Part shown: in pieces, positions 35,201 through 42,919 of the stretch
Layout: each line of letters opens with the position of its first letter
Position numbering within the stretch: the stretch's first letter is position 1
Assembly: GCA_013359265.1 (NCBI GenBank)
Contig: JABWCD010000012.1
Location: forward strand, 72,458 to 136,457
Length of the DNA stretch: 64,000 bases
Direction of reading: 5' to 3'
From: Candidatus Hydrogenedentota bacterium
GTDB lineage: Bacteria > Hydrogenedentota > Hydrogenedentia > Hydrogenedentales > SLHB01
Notes under the pieces: generated by a model
Told to the model about the DNA's origin: nothing
The model's input: only the letters and a program-made list of their open reading frames with translations
Databases searched by the model: none
Made by a program: the position numbers and the translations under genes

Positions 35201-37215
35201 CGCTGTTGCTCGACAAGCGGAACTTCAAATCGACGGTTGGCGGCGACGGCGCCTGCCTGGGCTGCGGCGAGAAGACGGTTGTGCACTTGTTCACGGCGAC
35301 CGTCGAGGCGCTGATGCAGCCGCGCGTTAAGAAACAGGTCGAGCGGATTAGCGAACTCATTCTGCGCCTCGAGACGCACATTCGCATGAAGATGGCGAGC
35401 ACACTGAACCTGGGCGACGTTGCGGCGATCGATCAGGCGTTGACAAACCTACGCGACCAGGACGTTACGCTATCGAGCATCGCCGCGTCGCTCGACGCGG
35501 ACCATGCGGGCAAGACGATCGACGCGGATTGGCTCCTGTTCGTGACGCACCTGCTCGATAGACTGCGCCAGTTGAAGTGGCAGTATACGGAAGGCGTGAC
35601 GAAGCGCGGCCGGGCGACAATGGGGATGATCAACTCGACGGGATGCACGTCGGTATGGGGTTCGACGTATCCGTACAACCCGTACCCGTTCCCGTGGGCA
35701 AACCACTTGTTCCAGGACTCGACATCGATGGCGCTCGGCGTGTTCGAGGGCCACATGGCGAAGATGGCCGAGGGGTTCAAGGCCATTCGTATGGCCGAAC
35801 TTGAGCTCGCGGGCGAATACAACGCGAAGAAGTACGAAGAATTCTTCACGTATTTCGACTGGCGCCAGTTTACGGACGAGGAGTTTCATCTCTGCCCGCC
35901 GGTGGTTGCAGTCGGCGGCGACGGCGCGATGTACGACATCGGGTTCCAGAACCTGTCGCGCATGATGATGACGGGCAAGCCGGTGAAGGTGCTGATTCTC
36001 GATACGCAGGTGTACTCGAACACGGGCGGCCAGGCGTGCACATCCGGGTTTATGGGCCAGATATCCGATATGGCCCAATACGGAAAAGCGATCAAGGGCA
36101 AAGAGGAAATCCGCAAGGAGATCGGCTTGATCGGCATGGCGCACCGCACGACGTACGTGCTGCAGGGGAGCATGTCGAACACGACGCACCTAATCGAAGG
36201 GTTTATCGACGGGCTGAATGCACGGCGTCCGGCGCTGTTCAATATTTACGCGCCGTGCATGCCGGAACACGGCATCGGCGACGACGTGGCGCAACTGCAG
36301 AGCAAGCTCGCGGTCGAATCGCGCGCGTATCCAATCTTCCGCTACAACCCGGACAAGGGCATAACGCCGCCGGAATGCTTCGACCTCGAAGGCAATCCCG
36401 AGATTGAGATTGACTGGCCCACGTTCCGAATCCCATACCTCGACGAGAACGGCGCGAAATCGGAGATGGAAGTACCGATGACGTTTGCGGACTTTGCGGT
36501 TACGGAAGGGCGCTTTCGCAAGCAGTTCCGTACGGCGCCGCGCGACACATGGAACGAGAACATGGTCCCGTTGCACGAATTCATCGGGTTGAGCGCCGAG
36601 GAGCGCGAAGGCAAGTTCCCGTACATCTGGGCGACGGACAAGAAGCAGCGGATCATCCGTGTGATTCCGTCGCAAGTGGTGGTGGACTCGTGCGAGGAGC
36701 GGCGCAGCTTCTGGCGCATGCTGAAGTCTGTTGCGGGCATTCGCAAAGAAATTGACCCCGAAGAGATCGCGCAAAAAGTGCGGCTGGAGATGGCGGCGCG
36801 CCTCGCGGGGCGCCTGCTCGAGATGGCGGGCGGAGGACCGATGGCGGCCGTCGAAGCGCTGATGGCGCCACCGGCCGCGGAGCAAGAAGCGGCGCCCGCC
36901 GCCGGCCCCACCGCGGCGGTGGGCGCGCCAGTCGCGGCAAAGCCCACGACCGCGAGCGGCAACGGCTACATCGCGCCGTACATCACATCTTCCGAATGTA
37001 CGGCTTGCGACGAGTGCATCAAGATCAACAACAAGATCTTCGCGTACAACGAACAGAAGAAGGCATACGTGAAGGACCCGAAGGGCGGGCCCTATCGCGA
37101 TCTGGTGCGCGCGGCGGAGAAGTGCACGGCACAAGTGATCCATCCGGGAATGCCGGCAGACCGCTCGGAGAAAGACATCGACAAGTTGATCAAACGCGCC
37201 AAGAAGTATTTGTAA
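32251..37215 (+). CDS. nifJ: pyruvate:ferredoxin oxidoreductase with extra C-terminal ferredoxin domain
   Basis: A 1654 aa 2-oxoacid:ferredoxin oxidoreductase, much longer than typical PFOR (about 1170-1200 aa). In order: the POR N-terminal domain (GAYPITPSTQMGEYW, about 35), domain II, the gamma/CoA region (MHSIGGWGAITTGKNLAM, about 492), two [4Fe-4S] motifs (CTACGKCYTVCPDSAI about 785; CKGCNECVRVCEDDAL about 922), the proximal cluster Cys in GACLGCGEK (about 1000), a helical insert at about 1025-1110, and TPP binding in GDGAMYDIGFQN (about 1223). After an Ala/Pro-rich linker (about 1535-1570) comes a single-cluster ferredoxin-like tail, CTACDEC (about 1584) with a later Cys in EKCTAQVIHP. 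It oxidises pyruvate with CoA to acetyl-CoA and CO2. The placement inside the rnf operon suggests direct electron delivery to Rnf. Confidence 0.93.
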   Translation: MKQNDKQFKYPGTRDAMDGNTAVIMCERESTDGAGAYPITPSTQMGEYWAENAAAGHVNVSGRPLIFIEPEGEHAAAAVTAGLSMTGLRAANFSSGQGIAYMHESLYAAVGKRLTYVLNMGCRAMTKASLNVHAGHDDYHCVDDTGFFQVFGKSAQEVCDLNIIAHRIAELSLNPGIVAQDGFLTTHLIESLMVPERELIREYLGSPGDIIDTPTPAQRIIFGPRRRRIPELWDVDNPVMAGVVQNQDSYMQSVAAQRPFFFDHIAQITDEAMDDFYALTGRRYSRVATYRCEDADYLIIGQGSVVSSAEAVADYLRETRKIKIGVINMTMFRPFPGDLLCKIIAGRKGVTVLERTDQPLASDLPLIREVRAAIGKCLENGRAGKGELPYPDHPVYRKADEVPPLYSGSFGLGSRDLQPEGIIGAVENMIEGGAKKRFYYLSVDFVRDKAYTPKQEIYQQEILDAYPRIKELAVHGSENPNLMPKDSITVRMHSIGGWGAITTGKNLAMTLFDLLNLHVKANPKYGSEKKGQPTTYYLSAAPEPIRINCEYFYVDVVLSPDPNVFHHSNPLAGLKKGGVFIIQSDLDSPEATWKAIPPRFQKVIVDNDIRVFYLDAFKIAREEAGDPELQYRMQGIAFQGAFFAASSVMEQAKLTEETLFKAIRAQLEKKFGAKGARVVEGNVRVVQRGFVELKEIVDKRVLVENNGPRKAPLLPAALKELPASDARATDVHRFWEQTGNFYLTGKGNDNLVDPFIGLSVIPVATGVFRDMTQIRFEHPNWVPENCTACGKCYTVCPDSAISGLVHSAPDIFGTVVQRIEKHGHPVKHLRKALRTTETLLQTRLSSEGEKADVNRLIRDAVADTCAEIGQDDEARSEIEAEFELFLKELGSFRFSITKPYYIQREKSIAGSGGLLSITVDPYACKGCNECVRVCEDDALRTVTQTAETTARLNAEWDFWQSLPTTPPDFIRIESLEEKIGALETLLLDKRNFKSTVGGDGACLGCGEKTVVHLFTATVEALMQPRVKKQVERISELILRLETHIRMKMASTLNLGDVAAIDQALTNLRDQDVTLSSIAASLDADHAGKTIDADWLLFVTHLLDRLRQLKWQYTEGVTKRGRATMGMINSTGCTSVWGSTYPYNPYPFPWANHLFQDSTSMALGVFEGHMAKMAEGFKAIRMAELELAGEYNAKKYEEFFTYFDWRQFTDEEFHLCPPVVAVGGDGAMYDIGFQNLSRMMMTGKPVKVLILDTQVYSNTGGQACTSGFMGQISDMAQYGKAIKGKEEIRKEIGLIGMAHRTTYVLQGSMSNTTHLIEGFIDGLNARRPALFNIYAPCMPEHGIGDDVAQLQSKLAVESRAYPIFRYNPDKGITPPECFDLEGNPEIEIDWPTFRIPYLDENGAKSEMEVPMTFADFAVTEGRFRKQFRTAPRDTWNENMVPLHEFIGLSAEEREGKFPYIWATDKKQRIIRVIPSQVVVDSCEERRSFWRMLKSVAGIRKEIDPEEIAQKVRLEMAARLAGRLLEMAGGGPMAAVEALMAPPAAEQEAAPAAGPTAAVGAPVAAKPTTASGNGYIAPYITSSECTACDECIKINNKIFAYNEQKKAYVKDPKGGPYRDLVRAAEKCTAQVIHPGMPADRSEKDIDKLIKRAKKYL

Positions 37216-37237
37216 GGACGAGTGCCCGAGGATCGCC

Positions 37238-38587
37238 ATGCTGGCGCAAATGCGACATATCGCGAAGACGTTCGCGCGCGGAATTCATCCGCCGGAGCAC
37301 AAGGAGGGCACGCGCTCTCTGGCGATCCGGCGTTTGCCGTTCGCGCCCGAACTCATTGTGCCGTTGCTGCAACATACGGGGGCGCCCGCGGCGCCGTGCG
37401 TCAACGACGGGCAGGAAGTCGTACGGGGGGAGCCAATCGCGAAGGCGGGCGGGTTTGTTTCGGTTCCGATGCACGCGCCGGTGACGGGTGTCGTAACCGC
37501 AATCGAACGCAGGCTGAGTGCGAAAGGCGACATGGTTCGATCGATCGTGATCCGCACGTATATGGGCGCGGACCAGGAAGTGCTGTACAGCGCGCCGCAA
37601 GACATCGACACAATGCCGGTACATGAATTGATACGGGCCGTGCAGGACACGGGGGTGGTGGGTCTGGGCGGCGCGGCGTTTCCGACGCACGTGAAGTTGG
37701 CGGTGCCCGAAGGTAAACGCATTGACACCGTGATCGTGAACGGGTGCGAGTGCGAACCATATCTGACCACCGACCACAGGGTGATGCTCGAGTATGCCGA
37801 CGATATTCACGTGGGAATACAGATCGTGCAGAAGGCCGTCGGCGCGGAGCGCACGGTAATTGCGACGGAGGACAATAAGCTCGACGCGGCGGAAGCGCTG
37901 TGGACGTCGCCCCGCATTGCGCCAACGACGTCGATCGCCGTCCTGAAGACGCATTATCCGCAAGGCGCGGAGAAGATGATCACAAAAGTCGTGCTTGACC
38001 GCGAGGTGCCATCGGGTGGATTGCCGGCGGAAGTTGGCGTCGCGGTGTTCAACGTGGCGACGCTGGCGCAGCTCGGCGAGCTGCTGCCGAAACGGCAGGG
38101 GCTAATCGAGCGCGTGGTGACGATCACCGGGCCGGGCGTGGCGCATCCGGGTAACTATATGGTCGCGCTGGGGACGCCACTAAGCTTTGCGCTCAAGCAT
38201 GCGGGGTTGCGCGCCGATGCGACGGAGGTGATCTTTGGCGGACCGATGATGGGTCCAGCGGTGGCGGACCCCGATGTGCCCATCACAAAGGGTATTACCG
38301 GCATTCTCGTGCTGACGGAAGCGGAAACTTCAAAGCAGCCCACGAAAGTGTATCCGTGCATCAAATGCGGGCGCTGCGTTGAGGCGTGCCCGATTCACCT
38401 CAATCCGTCGCGCCTGGGGTTGCTCGCGAAGAGCGGGCTGTACGAAACGATGGAGACGGATTTTCATCTAAGCGATTGCTTCGAGTGCGGCTGCTGCACG
38501 TATGTGTGTCCGGCGCACATTCCGTTAGTCCAGCAGTTTCGCGTGGCGAAGCAGTTAAACCGGCAGCGGAAGGCGGCACAATCATGA
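37238..38587 (+). CDS. rnfC: Rnf complex subunit RnfC
   Basis: A 449 aa peripheral subunit that passes electrons to NAD+. The N-terminal domain HIAKTFARGIHPPEHKEGT is typical. The NADH/FMN-binding region includes GVVGLGGAAFPTHVKL and VIVNGCECEPYLTTDH. Two ferredoxin-type [4Fe-4S] motifs lie near the C-terminus: CIKCGRCVEACPIHLNP and CFECGCCTYVCPAHIPL. GAGGA precedes ATG 37238, 22 bases after the PFOR stop, and the stop overlaps rnfD by 4 bases. Confidence 0.95.
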   Translation: MLAQMRHIAKTFARGIHPPEHKEGTRSLAIRRLPFAPELIVPLLQHTGAPAAPCVNDGQEVVRGEPIAKAGGFVSVPMHAPVTGVVTAIERRLSAKGDMVRSIVIRTYMGADQEVLYSAPQDIDTMPVHELIRAVQDTGVVGLGGAAFPTHVKLAVPEGKRIDTVIVNGCECEPYLTTDHRVMLEYADDIHVGIQIVQKAVGAERTVIATEDNKLDAAEALWTSPRIAPTTSIAVLKTHYPQGAEKMITKVVLDREVPSGGLPAEVGVAVFNVATLAQLGELLPKRQGLIERVVTITGPGVAHPGNYMVALGTPLSFALKHAGLRADATEVIFGGPMMGPAVADPDVPITKGITGILVLTEAETSKQPTKVYPCIKCGRCVEACPIHLNPSRLGLLAKSGLYETMETDFHLSDCFECGCCTYVCPAHIPLVQQFRVAKQLNRQRKAAQS

Positions 38588-39639
38588 GCGCGAAGGCGCA
38601 CATGCTCGAGTTGAGAACGTCGCCGCACATGCAGCGCGCGGAGGGCGTCGAGACGATCATGCTCAACGTTGTGATCGCGCTGCTGCCAATTGTGGCGTTC
38701 GCGGTGTTCCTGTTCGGCGTGAGCGCGTTGGCGCTGGTGATCGCCACAACGGCGGCCTGCGTTGTCACCGAATACATCGTGTGCAGACTCGCGAGCAAAG
38801 AACCGACGGTGAACGACTACAGCGTTGTCATTACGGGAATCCTGCTGGCGCTGACGTTGCCGCCCGGATTGCCGCTCTGGATGGCGGCGGTTGGCGGCGT
38901 GGTCTCGGTGGTGGTCGGCAAGGCGGTATTCGGAGGATTGGGGTACAACGTTTTCAATCCTGCGCTGGTTGGACGCGCGTTCTTGCAGGCGGCGTTTCCT
39001 ACGGCGATTACGACGTGGTCCCCCCCACTCGCGCCAGGCCGGTTCACGTCGTTCATACCGTCGACGTTGACCGCGCCGTTTGCCATGGCCAACCCGATCG
39101 GCGACTGGGTGAAATCGCTCGGCATTGACGGTTTTAGCGGGGCGACCCCGCTGGCGCTGCAAAAATTCGAGCACATCCCGACGAATGTGGGTTCGCTTGC
39201 GATGGGAATGACTTCCGGCAGCGCGGGCGAGACGTCGGCGATTCTGATCTTAGTCTGCGGCGCGTATCTCGCGTGGCGCAAGATGCTGGATTGGCGCATA
39301 CCCGCATCGATGCTGTTTTCGGCATTTCTCACGAGCGGCGCGTTCTACGTTGTCAATCCGGATCAGTATCCGACGCCGGTGTTCACGCTCTTCGCCGGTG
39401 GATTGATGCTTGGCGCGGTATTCATGGCGTCCGACATGGTGGCGTCGCCGGTGACGCCGCTTGGTGTGTGGATTTACGGCGCGTTGATGGGAATTCTCAC
39501 GGTAATTATCCGCCTCAAGGGAGGTCTGCCCGAGGGCGTGATGTACGCAATCCTCCTGGGCAACGCCGTGTCGCCGATCATCGACAACCTGACGCAGCCG
39601 CGCATTTACGGCGCGCGCCGCGCGAAGGCGAAGCTATGA
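38584..39639 (+). CDS. rnfD: Rnf complex subunit RnfD
   Basis: A 351 aa integral membrane subunit with about nine helices and a covalent-FMN site: the Thr lies in GIDGFSGATPLALQKF (SGATPL matches the S-G-A-T-x-L consensus). YNVFNPALVGRAFLQAAFP and LGNAVSPIIDNLTQPRIYG are family signatures. It belongs to the ion-translocating core. It starts within rnfC (ATGA) and ends overlapping rnfG (ATGA). Confidence 0.95.
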   Translation: MSAKAHMLELRTSPHMQRAEGVETIMLNVVIALLPIVAFAVFLFGVSALALVIATTAACVVTEYIVCRLASKEPTVNDYSVVITGILLALTLPPGLPLWMAAVGGVVSVVVGKAVFGGLGYNVFNPALVGRAFLQAAFPTAITTWSPPLAPGRFTSFIPSTLTAPFAMANPIGDWVKSLGIDGFSGATPLALQKFEHIPTNVGSLAMGMTSGSAGETSAILILVCGAYLAWRKMLDWRIPASMLFSAFLTSGAFYVVNPDQYPTPVFTLFAGGLMLGAVFMASDMVASPVTPLGVWIYGALMGILTVIIRLKGGLPEGVMYAILLGNAVSPIIDNLTQPRIYGARRAKAKL

Positions 39640-40319
39640 GCGCATCACCACAGATAGCGCAACGGCGCGGTGGCGATATGTGGCGAATGCTGCGGACGCT
39701 CGCGGGCGTGTCGCTGCTAAGCGGCATGCTGATTGTGCTGGCGTACGAGACGACGCTGCCAAGGATTCTCGCGAACCGGCAACGCGCAATCGAGGAGGCC
39801 GTGTTTCGGGTATTGCCGGGGGCGACGGCGAAGGTTACGTATGCCGTCGAAGGCGAATCGCTTCGACGTGCGCAAGAGGGGCACGCAGGCGGCGAGAAGA
39901 TTTATGCGGGTTATGACAACACGGGGAGATTGGTTGGGGTCGCGATCGAGGGCGCCGGCCAGGGCTACCAGGACGTGATTCGTGTGCTCTTTGGCTATTC
40001 GCCGGACACGCAGTGCGCGACAGGATTCACGGTGATTGAAAGCAAAGAGACGCCGGGGCTTGGCGACAAGATTGGGTTCGATCCGGCTTTTTTGGCGAAT
40101 TTTGACGGGCTTCCATTGACCGTTAACGACGACGTTTCCGGTTTGCAGCACGACGTCGTGGGCGTAAAGCACGGTGCAAAGAAGAGCGCATGGGAGATTG
40201 ACGGGGTTTCCGGCGCGACAATTTCAACGAGGGCCGTTGGCCGGATCGTCACCGACAGCGCGGGGCGAATTGTGCCGATCGTGTTGAAGCAGGTGGACCA
40301 GATTAGGGCACGCGAATGA
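39636..40319 (+). CDS. rnfG: Rnf complex subunit RnfG
   Basis: A 227 aa subunit with one N-terminal membrane helix (TLAGVSLLSGMLIVLAY) and a large extracytoplasmic FMN-binding domain. GAGQGYQDVIRVLFGYSPD and ETPGLGDKIGF are typical, and EIDGVSGATISTRAVGRIV holds the covalent flavin Thr (S-G-A-T-x-S-T). The ATG at 39636 overlaps the rnfD stop, and the stop overlaps rnfE. Confidence 0.95.
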   Translation: MSASPQIAQRRGGDMWRMLRTLAGVSLLSGMLIVLAYETTLPRILANRQRAIEEAVFRVLPGATAKVTYAVEGESLRRAQEGHAGGEKIYAGYDNTGRLVGVAIEGAGQGYQDVIRVLFGYSPDTQCATGFTVIESKETPGLGDKIGFDPAFLANFDGLPLTVNDDVSGLQHDVVGVKHGAKKSAWEIDGVSGATISTRAVGRIVTDSAGRIVPIVLKQVDQIRARE

Positions 40320-40984
40320 GCATGGCGAAACAGACAAACTTGGGACCGTCACCGCTCGACACCCTGCTCAACGGGCTGTGGCGGGAAAACCCGGTCTTCG
40401 TGATGGTACTGGGCATGTGTCCGACGCTTGCCGTAACGAACTCGGTCACGAACGCAATCACGATGGGGATTGCCACTACGTTTGTACTCGTTGGGTCGAG
40501 CACGCTCGTGTCGCTGATGCGGAACGTTGTACCGAAGCAGGTGCGCATCGCGACGTACATTGTCATCATCGCGACGTTTGTCACCATCGTCGATTACGTC
40601 ATTCAGGCAATTAGCTTGCAGGTGTATCAGGCGCTCGGGGCGTTCATCCAACTAATTGTCGTGAATTGCATCATTCTTGGCCGTGCGGAGGCGTTTGCTT
40701 CCAAGAATACGGTTCACCGGTCCGCGCTGGATGCGATTGGCATGGGGCTCGGCTTTACGATTGCGCTGTTGTGCCTGGGGTGCGTGCGCGAGGTCCTGGG
40801 GGCCGGTACGTTTATGGGCGCGCGTGTCACGGGCGATCGGTTCGAACCGTGGGGGCTCATGGTGCTGCCGCCGGGCGGGTTTTTCGTGCTGGGCGCGTGG
40901 CTGCTCGTGTTTTCGTGGTGGCGGCAGCGCGGCGACGCAAAGGCTTCGCAGCCGGACGAAACGGAAAAGGCGAACGCCGCATGA
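40316..40984 (+). CDS. rnfE: Rnf complex subunit RnfE
   Basis: A 222 aa membrane subunit with about six helices. GLWRENPVFVMVLGMCPTLAV at the N-terminus and GFTIALLCLGCVREVLGAG carry the conserved Cys-containing helices (MCPTLA; LGCVRE) of the RnfA/RnfE pair, which hold an Fe-S cluster within the membrane in known structures. It overlaps rnfG and rnfA by 4 bases each. Confidence 0.94.
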   Translation: MSMAKQTNLGPSPLDTLLNGLWRENPVFVMVLGMCPTLAVTNSVTNAITMGIATTFVLVGSSTLVSLMRNVVPKQVRIATYIVIIATFVTIVDYVIQAISLQVYQALGAFIQLIVVNCIILGRAEAFASKNTVHRSALDAIGMGLGFTIALLCLGCVREVLGAGTFMGARVTGDRFEPWGLMVLPPGGFFVLGAWLLVFSWWRQRGDAKASQPDETEKANAA

Positions 40985-41562
40985 AGTCCGATTCGTTGAC
41001 ATTCATTTTCTTGAACGCGTGCATTATGAACAATTTCGTCTTGAGCGCGTTTCTGGGGATTTGTCCGTTTCTGGGCGTATCGGGGAAGCTCGATACGGCG
41101 AGCCGTATGGGCATTGCGGTCACGTTCGTGATGCTTGTGACATCGGCGTGCGCGACGGGAGTGAACCTGCTGTTGGCGTATTTGCAGATGGAGTATCTGC
41201 GTCTCATTTGCTTCATTGTGGTTATCGCCTGCGCCGTGCAGCTTGTGGAAATGGTGATGAAGAAATTCAGCCCCGCGCTGTTTCGGGCGCTGGGAATTTA
41301 CCTGCCGCTAATCACGACGAACTGCGCGATCCTGGCGCTGGCGTTGTTCCAGACGTTCAAACAATACAACTTCCTGCAAGGCATTGTGTACGCCGTTGGC
41401 GCGGGCGCCGGCTTTTCGCTTGCGCTCGTCATCATGGCGGGCCTGCGGGAACAGTTAAACCTTGCCGAAGTACCGGACGCGGTGCGCGGCACGGCGCTGA
41501 GTCTCATCATTGCGGGCATCTTATCGCTCGCGTTCATGGGATTCGCAGGTTTGGGAGGTTAG
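40981..41562 (+). CDS. rnfA: Rnf complex subunit RnfA
   Basis: A 193 aa membrane subunit, pseudo-symmetric partner of RnfE. NACIMNNFVLSAFLGICPFLG and LITTNCAILALALFQ carry the conserved Cys residues, and IMAGLREQLNLAEVPDAVRG is the typical C-terminal loop. It starts in an ATGA overlap with rnfE at 40981. Four bases after its stop begins the small Cys-rich gene. Confidence 0.95.
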   Translation: MKSDSLTFIFLNACIMNNFVLSAFLGICPFLGVSGKLDTASRMGIAVTFVMLVTSACATGVNLLLAYLQMEYLRLICFIVVIACAVQLVEMVMKKFSPALFRALGIYLPLITTNCAILALALFQTFKQYNFLQGIVYAVGAGAGFSLALVIMAGLREQLNLAEVPDAVRGTALSLIIAGILSLAFMGFAGLGG

Positions 41563-41565
41563 GCG

Positions 41566-41763
41566 ATGCTGGGAATCGCGCTTACTTCCGCGATGGTTTT
41601 CGCCCTCCTGTTGGTTTGGACGGCGATCGATGACAGGTATGGCGGCACGGCATCGGACGCGGAGGGCGACGGTGCGTGCCCGAGCGGACACCGGTGCTTG
41701 TTCTGCTCGTGTGGAAGAACGCGCTCGATGGCGGAGAGCGCAGATGGAGGACGACGTCAATGA
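41566..41763 (+). CDS. small Cys-rich membrane protein in the rnf operon
   Basis: A 65 aa protein lying 3 bases after rnfA and overlapping the FNR gene by 4 bases (ATGA), which strongly supports it as a real, coupled gene. GGGAGG precedes its ATG. One hydrophobic helix MLGIALTSAMVFALLLVW is followed by a soluble tail with four Cys: CPSGHRCLFCSC. This could hold a metal ion or Fe-S cluster at the membrane surface and link Rnf to the FNR-type reductase. I recognise no family, and the function is inference from position and Cys spacing. Confidence 0.72.
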   Translation: MLGIALTSAMVFALLLVWTAIDDRYGGTASDAEGDGACPSGHRCLFCSCGRTRSMAESADGGRRQ

Positions 41764-42647
41764 ACGCCGAAACAAGAGAGACAACAACACTTCTGCGCGA
41801 GTACGACATCAGCCACCCGAAGGTGGCCATCGTCAAAGAGTCTACGCGCATTACGCCCTTGCAGTCCGACGTGGAAGTGCGGCATATCGTGCTCGATATT
41901 GGCGAAGGCGGACTCGACTTTGTCGAGGGCCAGAGCATCGGCGTGCTGACGCCGGGACCGCACGACTTCGGCAATCCGACGCATTTGCGACTGTACTCGA
42001 TAGCAAGTTCGCGCCGCGGCGAGGACGGGAAAGGCATGACTATTTCAATCTGCGTTCGGCGCTGCTACTACGTCGACGAAATCAGCGGCGAGCGCTATCC
42101 GGGCGTTGCGTCAAATTTCTTGTGCGACGCGCTTCCCGGGGACCGAATAGACGTCACCGGGCCGTACGGACACCAGTTTTCGGTTCCGAGCGATGTAAAC
42201 AGCAACATTCTCATGGTCGGGGTGGGCACTGGCATTGCTCCGTTCCGTGCATTCGTGAAGCATATTTATGACGAACGGCGCACATGGAAAGGCAAAGTGC
42301 GGTTGTTCTACGGCGCGCGTACGGGTATGGAGACGCTGTATCTCAACGACATCAAACGCGACATTGGGCAGTTTTACGACAAGGACACGTTCAAGGCGTT
42401 CGAAGCGGTGAGCCCGCGCCCGCATTTGGATATGCCGGTCGAACTGGACCGATTGCTCATTGCAAACGCGGAGGAAATCTGGGAGTTGGCGAACGATTCG
42501 AGGACCTACGTATACATCGCGGGGTTGGAGGATGCGTCAAAGCATTTCAACAAGGCAATGTCCGCGATTGCGGGTTCCGAAGCCAAGTGGGCGATGCTGC
42601 GCGAGGCGTTGGTGTCCGAGAAGCGGTTGTTCGAGTTGTTGTATTGA
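41760..42647 (+). CDS. plant-type ferredoxin-NADP+ reductase-like protein
   Basis: A 295 aa flavoprotein. The FAD motif is RLYSIASS, YPGVASNFLCD is characteristic of plant/cyanobacterial-type FNR and BoxA-like reductases, GVGTGIAPFRAFV is the NADP pyrophosphate loop, and the chain ends in Tyr (RLFELLY), as in plant-type FNR. It probably exchanges electrons between ferredoxin and NADP+. It overlaps the small Cys-rich gene and closes the rnf-PFOR operon. The combination with Rnf and a hydrogenase suggests a junction between the NADH and NADPH pools. The substrate pair is inferred. Confidence 0.85.
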   Translation: MNAETRETTTLLREYDISHPKVAIVKESTRITPLQSDVEVRHIVLDIGEGGLDFVEGQSIGVLTPGPHDFGNPTHLRLYSIASSRRGEDGKGMTISICVRRCYYVDEISGERYPGVASNFLCDALPGDRIDVTGPYGHQFSVPSDVNSNILMVGVGTGIAPFRAFVKHIYDERRTWKGKVRLFYGARTGMETLYLNDIKRDIGQFYDKDTFKAFEAVSPRPHLDMPVELDRLLIANAEEIWELANDSRTYVYIAGLEDASKHFNKAMSAIAGSEAKWAMLREALVSEKRLFELLY

Positions 42648-42660
42648 TTCGACTGTCCGC

Positions 42661-42919
42661 TAGTGTCCTGAGTTTGAAATCAGTTCTATAAGGTCCATTG
42701 GGTCTCAATCACACATCCCCCTAAATCCCCCTTCAAAGGGGGACTTAATGCGGCGCAAACGACGTGGTTCCGCAAATCCTAAATCTCCCTTCAAAGGGGG
42801 ACTTAATGCAGCGCAAACGACGTCGTTCCGCAAATCCTAAATCTCCCTTCAAAGGGGGACTTTGAGCGCGATGTCCGTGCGGGCAGTCTTTTGCAGGGAA
42901 TTTCAGACTCACGACACTA
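42661..42919. mobile_element. MITE-like element with 18 bp terminal inverted repeats and TA flanks
   Basis: The left end reads TA then GTGTCCTGAGTTTGAAAT (42663-42680). The right end (42900-42917) is its reverse complement with two mismatches, followed by TA (42918-42919). There is no coding sequence inside. TA flanks and short terminal repeats are typical of Tc1/IS630-type miniature elements. It lies between the convergent FNR and hypE genes, and its right TA forms part of the hypE stop codon. The interior holds the 58 bp tandem hairpin repeat. Confidence 0.72.
42720..42861. repeat. 58 bp tandem repeat with hairpins, 2.4 units
   Basis: Units begin at 42720, 42778 and 42836 with CCTAAATC. 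Each contains CCCTTCAAAGGGGGACTT, able to fold as a small hairpin; units 1 and 2 continue with GCGCAAACGACGT.GTTCCG. It lies wholly within the MITE-like element, and the hairpins may terminate transcription from both convergent operons. Confidence 0.85.

Noticed and set aside
40839-40850. tRNA T-loop-like GGTTCGAACC
   Set aside because: It is inside rnfE coding sequence with no cloverleaf around it; a similar string at 44431 is inside hypD. No tRNA gene was found by eye.
42720-42861. CRISPR array or a gene
   Set aside because: The 58 bp units are conserved along most of their length, with no unique spacers and no ribosome site; they lie within a MITE-like element.
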